Program-made: the position numbers and the translations under genes
Part shown: positions 44,075 through 54,495 of the stretch, one piece after another
Layout of the letters: the number at the start of each line of letters is the position of its first letter
Numbering within the stretch: the stretch's first letter is position 1
Notes under the pieces: model-generated
Databases searched by the model: none
The model's input: the letters and a program-made list of their open reading frames with translations, nothing else
What the model was told of the DNA's origin: nothing
Source: Glandiceps talaboti
Taxonomy: Eukaryota; Hemichordata; Enteropneusta; Spengelidae
Assembly: GCF_964340395.1 (NCBI RefSeq)
Contig: NC_135551.1
Location: forward strand, 496,001 to 560,000
Direction of reading: 5' to 3'
DNA length: 64,000 nucleotides

Positions 44075-47025
44075 TATTTACATGTATATGTAAGTGTACA
44101 TCTATCTACATGTACCTTGATTGCGTATGTGTACATCTATTTAGTGTGATTATGTATACCTAGTGTGATTATGTATGTGTACGTCTATCTAGTGTGATTA
44201 TGTATGTGTACGTCTGTCTAGTGTGATTATGTATGTGTACATCTATTTAGTGTGATTATGTATGTGTACGTCTGTCTAGTGTGATTGTGTATGTGTACAT
44301 CTATCTAGTGTGATTATGTATGTGTACGTCTATCTAGTGTGATACTATGTGTATGTCTGTCTAGTGTGATTATGTATGTGTACATCTATCTAGTGTGATT
44401 ATGTATGTGTACATCTATCTAGTGTGATTATGTATGTGTACATCTATCTAGTGTGATTGTGTATGTGTACATCTATCTAGTGTGATTGTGTATGTGTACG
44501 TCTGTCTAGTGTGATTATGTATGTGTACGTCTGTCTAGTGTGATTATGTATGTGTACATCTACCTAGTATGATTATGTATGTGTACATCTACCGAGTGTG
44601 ATTATGCATGTGTATGTCTATCAAGTGTGATTATGTATGTGTACATCATGATCTACCTAGTATGATTATGTATTTGTACGTCTATCTAGTGTGATTATGT
44701 ATGTGTACATCTACCTAGTGTGATTATGCATGTGTATGTCTATCAAGTGTGATTATGTATGTGTACATCATGATCTACCTAGTATGATTATGTATGTGTA
44801 CGTCTGTCTAGTGTGATTATGTATGTGTACGTCTGTCTAGTGTGATTATGTATGTGTACATCTACCTAGTATGATTATGTATGTGTACGGCTGTCTAGTG
44901 TGATTATGTATGTGTACATCATGATCTACCTAGTATGATTATGTATGTGTACGTCTATCTAGTGTGATTATGTATGTGTACGTCTATCTAGTGTGATTGT
45001 GTATGTGTACATCTATCTAGTGTGATTATGTATGTGTACATCTATCTAGTGTGATTGTGTATGTGTACGTCTGTCTAGTGTGATTATGTATGTGTACATC
45101 TACCTAGTGTGATTATGCATGTGTATGTCTATCAAGTGTGATTATGTATGTGTACATCTACCTAGTGTGATTATGTATGTGTATGTCTATCAAGTGTGAT
45201 TATGTATGTGTACATCATGATCTACCTAGTATGATTATGTATGTGTACGTCTATCTAGTGTGATTATGTATGTGTACATCTACCTAGTATGATTATGCAT
45301 GTGTACGGCTGTCTAGTGTGATTATGTATGTGTACATCATGATCTACCTAGTATGATTATGTATGTGTACGTCTGTCTAGTGTGATTATGTATGTGTACG
45401 TCTGTCTAGTGTGATTATGTATGTGTACATCTACCTAGTATGATTATGTATGTGTACGGCTGTCTAGTGTGATTATGTATGTGTACATCATGATCTACCT
45501 AGTATGATTATGTATGTGTACGTCTATCTAGTGTGATTGTGTATGTGTACATCTATCTAGTGTGATTATGTATGTGTACATCTATCTAGTGTGATTGTGT
45601 ATGTGTACGTCTGTCTAGTGTGATTATGTATGTGTACGTCTGTCTAGTGTGATTATGTATGTGTACATCTACCTAGTGTGATTATGCATGTGTATGTCTA
45701 TCAAGTGTGATTATGTATGTGTACATCATGATCTACCTAGTATGATTATGTATGTGTACGTCTATCTAGTGTGATTATGTATGTGTACATCTACCTAGTA
45801 TGATTATGTATGTGTACGGCTGTCTAGTGTGATTATGTATGTGTACATCATGATCTACCTAGTATGATTATGTATGTGTACGTCTATCTAGTGTGATTAT
45901 GTATGTGTACGTCTGTCTAGTGTGATTATGTATGTGTACGTCTGTCTAGTGTGATTATGTATGTGTACATCTACCTAGTGTGATTATGCATGTGTATGTC
46001 TATCTAGTGTGATTATGTATGTGTACATCATGATCTACCTAGTATGATTATGTATGTGTACATCTATCTAGTGTGATTATGTATGTGTACATCTACCTAG
46101 TGTGATTATGTATGTGTACATCTACCTAGTGTGAATATGTATGTGTATGTCTATCTAGTGTGATTATCTATGTGTACATCTACCTAGTGTGATTATGTAT
46201 GTGTACATCTACCTAGTGTGATTATGTATGTGTATGTCTATCTAGTGTGATTATGTATGTGTACATCTATCTAGTATGATTATGTATGTGTATGTCTATC
46301 TAGTGTGATTATCTATGTGTACATCTATCTAGTATGATTATGTATGTGTATGTCTATCTAGTGTGATTATGTATGTGTACATCTATCTAGTATGATTATG
46401 TATGTGTACATCTATCTAGTATGATTATGTATGTGTACATCTATCTAGTGTGATTATGTATGTGTACATCTATCTAGTATGATTATGTATGTGTACATCT
46501 ATCTAGTGTGATTATCTATGTGTACATCTACCTAGTGTGATTATGTATGTGTATGTCTATCTAGTGTGATTATGTATGTGTACATCTATCTAGTGTGATT
46601 ATGTATGTGTATGTCTATCTAGTGTGATTATGTATGTGTACGTCTATCTAGTATGATTGTGTATGTGTACATCTATCTAGTATGATTATGTATGTGTATG
46701 TCTATCTAGTGTGATTGTGTATGTGTACATCTACCTAGTGTGATTATGTATGTGTATGTCTATCTAGTGTGATTATGTATGTGTACATCTACCTAGTGTG
46801 ATTATGTATGTGTATGTCTATCTAGTGTGATTATGTATGTGTACGTCTGTCTAGTGTCATTATGTATGTGTACGTCTATCTAGTATGATTATGTATGTGT
46901 ATGTCTATCTAGTGTGATTATGTATGTGTACATCTATCTAGTATGATTATGTATGTGTATGTCTATCTAGTGTGATTATGTATGTGTATGTCTATCGAGT
47001 GTGATTGTGTATGTGTACGTTTAGC
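44075..47025 (+). repeat. 29-bp minisatellite in the ATP5PO intron
   Basis: About 100 copies of a 29-bp unit with core TGTGATTATGTATGTGTACA and TCTATCTAG. Variants include GTCTGTCTAG, GTCTATCAAG and a recurrent insertion ATCATGATC. Variants recur in the same order, so higher-order units exist. The part after about 46030 is more uniform. Confidence 0.95.
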
Positions 47026-47130
47026 ATGATTACGTTTATCTAAAACGATAACATACTCTTGAAATCATAGATAATTACAAAATGATAACATACCCTTGAT
47101 ATCATAGATAATTAAAAAAACACCAATGGC

Positions 47131-48450
47131 GTAGCACAACTGTACAATTTTTTAAAATGTTTATCCATATGCTAGTCCATGCTAACAATAGGTGTTCATT
47201 TGCTGAATGACTATCCAGTTGCCTATCCAACCATGTTGCTATCTTTGCAATATACGCAATCATTTGGCTGTTGCTATGGGCATGGTCATGTTGATAGATA
47301 TATTTGCATACATTTTTTATTGTTTTCGTTCACTTGTGTATGAATTTCTGATATTATCTTTTCAATACACGTGACTGTTGCTATGGGCGTGGTCTTGTTG
47401 CTAGGCACATTTGCATACATTTATTGAATATTTATTCATGTCTTTAAATTCCTGTTATCTTTGCAATATACGACACGTGATTATTTAACCATTGCTAGGG
47501 CGTGATCTTGTTGCTAGGCAAATTTACATACATTTTTTGAATGTTTATTCAATCGTCTTTTAATTCCTGTTGTTATCTTCGCAATATATGTGATCATTTG
47601 GCTGTTGCTATGGGCGTGGTCTTGTTGCAAGGCAAATTTACATACATTTTTTGAATGTTTGTTCAATTGTCTATTAATCCCGGTTGTTATCTTTGTGAAA
47701 TACACGGCCGTTTGGCTGTTGCTATGGGCATGGTCATGGTTGCTAGGGATATTTGAATACTTTTTTGAGTGTTTAATCACTTGTTGTTATTTGAGGAAAA
47801 TATACTGCCTTTGGGTTGTTGCTAAGGGCGTGGTCATGTTTGCTAGGGCCAATTGTGTCAAAATATTTTGAAGAAAATCTGCAGAATAACACTAGAAACA
47901 TCTCACTGACCAGGTACTTTTTGAGAGAGAAATTTTCGACGAAAATTCACATTTTTACACCTAATTTGCATAGATGAGATCATAATATGCTTAATATTTC
48001 TTTATCTATACATGCATCCCTGTTAAATATCAGCCCAATCTGCTGAGTAGTTTTGGAATTATAGGTTTTTGACCAAAAAGACACATTTTTAGCCCTAATT
48101 TGCATATTACCTGGGGAATGATCATATCATGAACAAATCTTAATTTACCGACATCTAAGAATGTCCCCATCAAATTTCATGCCAATCTGGCCAGTAGTTT
48201 TGGAGTTTAAGTTTCTTGACCCAAAACCTACATCTCTGATGCAATCATTTTCATTTGAACAATTTCCCAACTAGACACCAGAAGTAACATGACCACCAAA
48301 TATCAAAGCAATCGGTCCAGCAGTTTTTCACTTTAAGTTGTGTACACACACACACACACACACACAGACAGAAAGACAGGCAGACAGACAGACAGAGACA
48401 CGTTGCCATACCTATAGCACTACTGAACCTTTAGTTGAGTTATGCTAACA
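47131..48450 (+). repeat. HINE-like repeat family B, copy B3
   Basis: Six tail modules of about 110 bp (47270-47850), each with GTTGCTATGGGCGTGGTCTT then GTTGCTAGG, are followed by AT-rich modules. CA and CAGA microsatellites (48345-48400) come next, then the hairpin end AGCACTACTGAACC...GTTATGCT. It is the most complete copy, inverted relative to B1 and B2. Confidence 0.78.
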
Positions 48451-48532
48451 AAATGATAACATACCCTTAATATCAGATAATTACAAAATGATAACATACC
48501 CTTTATATCATAGATAATTACAAAACAAGTTA

Positions 48533-49686
48533 TTGAGAATGACATAGTCCCCACTATGATTGGGTTTTAAGGAACTGGCAGTTTATGTTGTCATTTTCTT
48601 GATATCACTACTCTGATCACGCAACAACACTTGTGAACCTAAATCAAACAGACTTAAATATGTTGTGTCTGCTAGTTGGACATGGAGCATGCCTACTCAT
48701 GTTGTACATTTGTATCTCCTCGTTGGACATTGGACATCCCTACTCTTCAAGATGATGTGATGGAATAATACATTTAACAATAAAGGATGGGTCGGGTATG
48801 GGGGGGGGGGGGGGGGCTGTTCAAGCATGTCTGAGTTATGGCGTTGGACATGAAAAATTCGCAAACAAAATGGCTGCCAGGCAGCCATATTGGATCGTAT
48901 CACGACAACAATGAATATGCACATGTATGTCACAGAACACTGTCCTAATACCAACTTTGAATGAGATCTGTTCAAGCATGTCTGAGTTATGGCTTTGGAC
49001 ATGGAAAATTCGCAAACAAAATGACTGCAGGCAACCATATTGGATCATATCATGACGAAAATGGATATGCACATGTATGTCATAGAACACTGTGCTGATT
49101 ACCAACTTTGAATGAGATCTGTTCAAGCATATCTGAGTTATGGCTTTGGACAGGGAAAATTCGCAAACAAAATGGCTGCCAGGCAGCCATATTGGATCGT
49201 ATCACGAAAATGGATATGCACATGTATGTCATATAACACTGTCCTAATGCCAACTTTCAATGAGATCTATTCAAGCATGTCTGAGTTATGGCTTTGGACA
49301 TGGAAAATTCGCAAAGAAAATGGCTGCTAGGCGGCCATTTTGGATTGTATCACGACAATATACAATGAATATGCACATGTATGTCATAGAACACTGTCCT
49401 CATACCAACTTTGAATGAAATCTGTTCAAGCATGTCTGAGTTATGGCTTTAGACAGGGAAAATTTGCAAACAAAATGGCTGCTAGGCGGCCATATTGGAT
49501 CGTATCATGAAACAAATTGATGTGCATATGTATGCCATTGTATGTTGTCCCTGTACCAAGTTTGAAAATCGGTCCAGGCATCTCCAAGAAATGACTCTGG
49601 ACGGACGGACGGACACACAGATGCACGGACAGATGGAACCCAATCCATAAGTCCCCGTTCTGTACTTCGTCCGGTGGGGACTAATA
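48533..49686 (+). repeat. HINE/pearl-like repeat family A, copy A4 (complete)
   Basis: It starts ACAAGTTATTGAGAATGACA then TAGTCCCC. A G run follows, then five modules of about 150 bp, the ACGG tract (49600-49620) and the terminal hairpin AGTCCCCGTTCTGTACTTCG then TCCGGTGGGGACT, ending in AATAA. It sits 44 bp inside the ATP5PO intron. The frame that appears to extend the neighbouring exon into it is an artefact. Confidence 0.78.
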
Positions 49687-49729
49687 ACTTTCCCTTGATA
49701 TCATAAATAATTATAAAATGATAACATAC

Positions 49730-49816
49730 CCTTGTTTCTAGTTTCAAAGATTCCCCTTGTTTAAGGAAACCTTTGATAGCATCTTCTAGATTCTTCAGTT
49801 CTTTGACATCAAGGGG
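49730..49816 (-). CDS. ATP5PO: ATP synthase subunit O (OSCP), penultimate exon
   Basis: The exon encodes PLDVKELKNLEDAIKGFLKQ then GESLKLETR, the helix-turn leading into the conserved C-terminal domain. G-F-L-x-Q/K-G-x-x-L-K-L-E is typical of OSCP. On the - strand the acceptor is TTATTTTCAG before 49816 and the donor is AAGG|GTATGT at 49729. Both junctions are phase 0, so it joins directly to VDPKIIGG in the next exon. The exons for the N-terminal domain and the mitochondrial transit peptide were not found between 49817 and 64000. Confidence 0.9.
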
Positions 49817-49899
49817 CTGAAAATAATATAACAACACTTAGTTTAAATTGTTTCTTCTGGGGTTAAAAACAGCAATTTGGCTAATTTGGCTCAAAATCA

Positions 49900-50435
49900 A
49901 TTGGCAAAATAAGTCTTTGCATGGGCATCATGCCAATAAAGCTCAATAACAAAAATATTTTGAAGAAAATCTGCAGAATAACACTTCTACAAACATCTCA
50001 CCAAGTATCAGGCTCATTGACCAGGTACATTTTGAGATATAAATTTTTGACCAAAATTCACATTTTTACACCTAATTTGCATGAGATTATATGTTTAATA
50101 TTTCTTCATCTATACACCAACAGATTAAATTTCAGCCCAATCTGCTGAGTAGTTTTGGAATTTGACCAAAAAGACACATTTTTTAGCCCTAATTTGCATA
50201 TTACTAAGGGAATCATCATCAAAAATCACATTTTTTGACCCAAAACCCACATCTCTGATGCAATCATTTTCATTTGAATATTTTCCCAACTAGACACCCG
50301 AAGTAATATGACCACCAAATATCAAAGCAATCGGTAGTTTACACACACACACACACACCCACATACAGACAGACAGACACTTTGCCATGCCTATAAAACA
50401 CTACTGAACCTTCAGTTCAGTTGTGCTAAAAACCC
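49900..50435 (+). repeat. HINE-like repeat family B, copy B4 (shortened)
   Basis: It matches B3 from AAAATATTTTGAAGAAAATC to the CA/CAGA tract (50340-50380) and the hairpin end ACTACTGAACC...GTTGTGCT. It lacks most of the GTTGCTATGGGCGTGG modules. Confidence 0.7.
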
Positions 50436-50734
50436 AGTCTTTTCTTAGTGTAGTGATAGATTTATGTGTAATGCATATGGTGTGTGAGTTCAAGAAATAT
50501 ATCATGATTTATATATAAACGCTGGTGGCTCACTTCTGTAGCTCGAGAGTGTCGGATGATACATTGTTGCAATTAGTTGCTAAGGGTGTAGATGTGCTCA
50601 CTTATGTCACCTTCTTTGACTCACTATATTTAGCGAGGGCATGCAATCCAAATTTATACATTTCACCGTTTGCACATTCACAAGCAAACAATCCGTACAA
50701 ATACCAGATTTAAACTGAATGTCTCCCAAACTAA
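50436..50734. other. Unassigned sequence
   Basis: An open frame at 50525-50713 has no recognisable features. Neither strand shows OSCP coding sequence. Confidence 0.4.
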
Positions 50735-51681
50735 AAAACTGGTAACAGGCTTTGTTTTTGGACAAGCGTGCCTTCTTAGGTTAATGTATGTGCCAAATTA
50801 TACGGAATTTGAAGAGTGCATGATACTGCTTAATTACTGTTGAATATCGTTCATTATTCAAAATACTCATTAAAGGTAAAAGTTGTAGCAACAAACTTCA
50901 TAGGACAGGTGCGTATTGTTATGGTTAACGTGTGTACTGAATTATATTGAAATTCAAGTATGAATTCTTATGATATATCCTAATTACCGAAAATCATTAA
51001 TCATGCAAATTAGTTATTAATACTGTAATGGTACATCAACAAACTTTATAGGGCGTATAAACTTTGTTTAATGTATGAAGTAAATTATATTGAAATTGAA
51101 GTATGCAGTCTTAAGATATAACCTAATTACCGAAAAAAATTAATTATGCAGTTATTCACTTTTATAGGAGATATGCACTCTGTTTAACGTATGTACTAAA
51201 TTGTATACATATTGAAGTATGCAGTCTTAAGATATAGCCTAATTACCAAAAATCGTTAATTATGCAAATTATTCAATAACACTGAAAGGTACATCAACAA
51301 TCTTTACAGGACATGTGCGATTGTTATGGTTAATGTGTGTACTGAATTATATTGAAATTGAAGTATGTATTCTTAAGATATAGCCTAATTACCAAAAATC
51401 ATTAATTATGCAAATAATTCATTAACACTGTAAGGCACATCAACAAACTTGATAGGACATATGTGTTTTCTTATGGTTAATGTATGTACTAAATTATATT
51501 GAAATTGAAGAATGCAGTCTTAAGATATTGCTTAATTAGCTGATTTCATTGATATGCAAATTTCCCTAATTAACATGAACAGATCTCGCTCAAAAACTAC
51601 TCAGCACTAGCCATTACCCCATACATTATATGTACTAAATTTCATTATAATTGAGCCAGCCGTTTTTAAGAAAATGGTGAC

Positions 51682-51712
<31 letters not shown>

Positions 51713-51790
51713 CACACACACAGGCAGACACATGACAGACATAGAGACAGACATCCCCCTTTTAATACCTCCTGTACCCTTACTAAAAAT
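50735..51790 (+). repeat. Family C repeat, longest copy
   Basis: About five modules of about 130 bp carry ACATCAACAAACTTTATAGG, TATTGAAATTGAAGTATGCA and TAAGATATAGCCTAATTACC. They are followed by a block ending in GAGCCAGCCGTTTTTAAG, a CAGA microsatellite (51684-51715) and the end CCCTTTTAATACCTCCTGTA. Tandem modules plus a tetranucleotide tract parallel families A and B. Confidence 0.65.
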
Positions 51791-51904
51791 TACACAAATC
51801 ATCGGCACTGGTACTGTCGTACAAGTAAATGTCCTGTAACCAGAATGTTCATATCTTGGTGATAACCCACGATAAAATAACTGAAAAAATAGCGCAAATG
51901 ACAT

Positions 51905-52080
51905 TGTAGCACAGTTTTTAAAATTGTTTATCCAACTGCTGATCCATACCAAGTATAGGTGTTCATTTGCTGAATGATTATCCAGTTGCCTATCCAGCCC
52001 TGTTGTTATCCAAATGCAATATATACACGATCATTTGGCTGTTGCTATATACAGCCACTCCGCAGAACCCTCATTAACAT
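51905..52080 (+). repeat. Family B repeat fragment, copy B5
   Basis: It matches the start of B3 (47131-47280): TAGGTGTTCATTTGCTGAAT, TATCCAGTTGCCTATCCA and CATTTGGCTGTTGCTAT. It is truncated within the first GTTGCTATGG module. Confidence 0.65.
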
Positions 52081-53284
52081 ATTAAAATGAGAAAAGTAAT
52101 TTGAACAACGGGTCCATTACGCTGGGCCCCGTACACAGTGCTTGAATTGGGTCACATTTTCCCCAATTTTCTGACGTTGATTGGCTTCGTTGTAGACCGT
52201 TCAAAGTAATCTGGTTGCTTGTATTAAAAGGTACGTATATCGAACTATATATATTGATGTTTTTTTTTGTGTCGTTTTGATTTTTACATTTCGAGAAACC
52301 AAAAGAATTTGAGAGCCATGAATATTCACTCCGGCGAGACATGCCTCGCGAAATTCTTGAACTGAGTGTTACACAAGGATGTCACCGTAAACGAGCTGTA
52401 TAGACCTGTATCATGCTTACCATGCAGTGTGTAAACTTTCCGGTGCGTATTAGCAATTTTACGAAGGCTTGAATTGTGTTTATTTTTTGCATTGCTGACG
52501 CCATTTTCAGTGGAAAATATGGTGGGAGCACACATCGTGTACTATGAGGCGATGTAACGCCTGAGTGAGGCGATCGGCGAACAAGCTTTCCCGTACTGAG
52601 ATTAGCAAAAATGACTTTGAACAACCCTTTTGGTCTACTAACCTTTACCTAGTACTTCAAAAATCACAAATGTAGGGCCAAAGTATATGTACAATTCGTG
52701 ACAATTCGTGAAATTTTAGTTGTGTTTAAAAATTTGACCCGATCGCATCGCGTCCGATGTCACATGCTTGCTAGTTATGCAATCCACTCGTGTATAGATA
52801 CTCACACTCATGTTGTGCGGTGATCATCGACAGTGACATTTCTGTTTAGTACACTTGTCGTTTTCAACGGTGAAAACATGGTTTTTCTGTTTATTTTCAG
52901 ATTCAACGCAAGACTACAATACATTATACTCAACTGCGATTTTTGCAGCTTCATTATCAGATTCTTTTTTCCAACTGGAAGTCGGGAATTTCTTAAAGTT
53001 GAATAAAAACTGTCCTGTGTGGATTTTTACGTTTATTTGTCTTTTCATGTTATGACAGTGATGTGGGTGTCGATTTAGCTATATTTCCCCATCTTTATGT
53101 GTTTATCTTCTCACTTTCATCGGTCAGGAATTGCACAATTATATTCTTATATTACGGTAAAAACTTACAAGGTATATACAATTCTAACCATTCCAGCTTG
53201 AATGTATCTCCAACTAGTTTACTAGTGGATGACACTGGCCCTACTTGTAATTTGTTTTCATCATTCCATTGTATTTAAACCTTG
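52081..53284. other. Unassigned, low-repeat sequence with exon-like pieces
   Basis: This is one of the few stretches without obvious repeats. On the - strand, an ATGGCGTCAGCAATGC start at 52504 opens 28 codons without acidic residues, ending at a good donor (ATG|GTAAGC, 52421). On the + strand, TTTATTTTCAG (52904) precedes a short frame ending at GAATAAAAAC. Neither could be linked to a known gene. Confidence 0.35.
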
Positions 53285-53286
53285 TA

Positions 53287-54493
53287 CAGTCGAAATTCGG
53301 TTTATCCGAACAAGAGTTCTTGGTCCCATGAATTAGTAATGAAATTTCAACAATGGAAGTTTTGACCGACAGGGACACTCGACAAAAACTTGCACTTACG
53401 TACTATGTCTTTACAATCGACGTCAAGTGTTTTAAACACCGACAATAACATGAATAAATATTGTTTCAATGCCGACAAAGACGTAGTGTGAACGATGTAC
53501 TTTATGAACGACAATGCTCAGTGTACCCCACGTTGTCAATGTCAATGACGCCTTGGTCGGCAAAAAGTATGTGTGAATGACAGCTTTGTTTTAAACTTCG
53601 CTAATTGTCAAAACTGTTAAGAGGCGGTATCAGAACTTGAAGTGTGAAACACACCTTATGAAATAAATTTCTCTTGTCGGTAAGGAAGACTGACGAACCG
53701 ACCATTTTCACTTGCAAATTTTTTCTATGGAGAAAACTAAATAAATTCATGCAGATCAACGACAATGTCATTCCATATCGAAATTTTGAGTAGATAACAT
53801 CGAAAGAACTAGTAGATAAACAACGAAAATGCCTCCTATGAAGAGAAAATGTAATGTCCTTACTATCGAGCAGAAGCAAGATATAATTCGACGTCTAGAC
53901 AACGGTGAGAAAGCGGTGAAGTTAGCGGTAATTTTCAATGTTGGCAGATCCACTATCACTGATAAAAGCCATGCAGCATCGAAAAACTATGAGAACAGCC
54001 AAAGATGAGAGACTCGTTGAAGCCGTGAATCTATGATTCATACAACAACGTGGGAAAGGTGCCCCTATTTCTGGCCCCATGTTGATGGAGAAGGCGGCGT
54101 TGTTGAATGGAAGACTACACGAGGGTCAAGGGTCATCGACAGACGAGTGGAGGCCATCAACGGGTTGGCTGAAAAGATTCAAGGAACGGCATGTAATACG
54201 TCAACTAGCAATCCAGAAGAAAAACAACTTACTCCTGAGCAAATCTACAATGCTGACGAGACTGGTTTATTTTGGCGATCTTTACCCGATAAAACTTTAG
54301 CAAATGACAGTGAGCTAGCTGCGTCCGGTTACAAGAAAAGAAAAGACCGCGTCACACTGTGTGTATGTTTATGTGTTTTGAATATCCGTTGTTGAGTTGA
54401 GACAATTTCAAGGCCCGACTGTTTATACGAACGATCGTTTATCCGAACAAATTTACGACCGTCCACCATGTTTGGATAAACGGCGTCCGACTG
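53287..54493 (+). mobile_element. pogo/Tigger-type element, internally deleted
   Basis: The ends are CAGTCGAAATTCGGTTTATC and the inverse CAGTCGGACGCCGTTTATCC, flanked by TA (53285-53286, 54494-54495). The transposase remnant starts at 53829 with MPPMKRKCNVLTIEQKQDII then RRLDNGEKAVKLAVIF, a psq/CENP-B-type helix-turn-helix. Frame changes follow, then GPMLMEKAALLNGRL and GWLKRFKERHVI (CENP-B second DNA-binding domain) and IYNADETGLFWRSLPDK with the first Asp of the DDE/D catalytic triad (about 54253). The rest of the catalytic domain is deleted. The copy is not functional. Confidence 0.9.
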
Positions 54494-54495
54494 TA

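Larger units (their letters stand above)
47035..49729 (-). repeat. Tandem copies of the ATP5PO splice-donor region, split by two insertions
   Basis: Read on the - strand, the intron begins GTATGTTATCATTTTATAAT then TATTTATGATATCAAGG. A unit of about 37 bp with the same sequence (CAAGGGTATGTTATCATTTT, then GTAATTATCTATGATAT) recurs at about 48452-48532 and 47040-47110, two copies each. Between these blocks sit the HINE-like copies A4 and B3, absent from the unit itself. Each unit repeats an AAGGGTATGT donor-like site. Confidence 0.75.

Noticed and set aside
44075-47025. 29-bp repeats that could be read as CRISPR repeats
   Set aside because: There are no spacers; variants are point changes within a tandem unit in an animal intron.
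49505-49837. Extended ATP5PO reading frame through 49729 to 49505
   Set aside because: Below 49730 the frame enters the intron and repeat A4. The GTATGT donor and phase-0 join to the 43761 exon show the true end.
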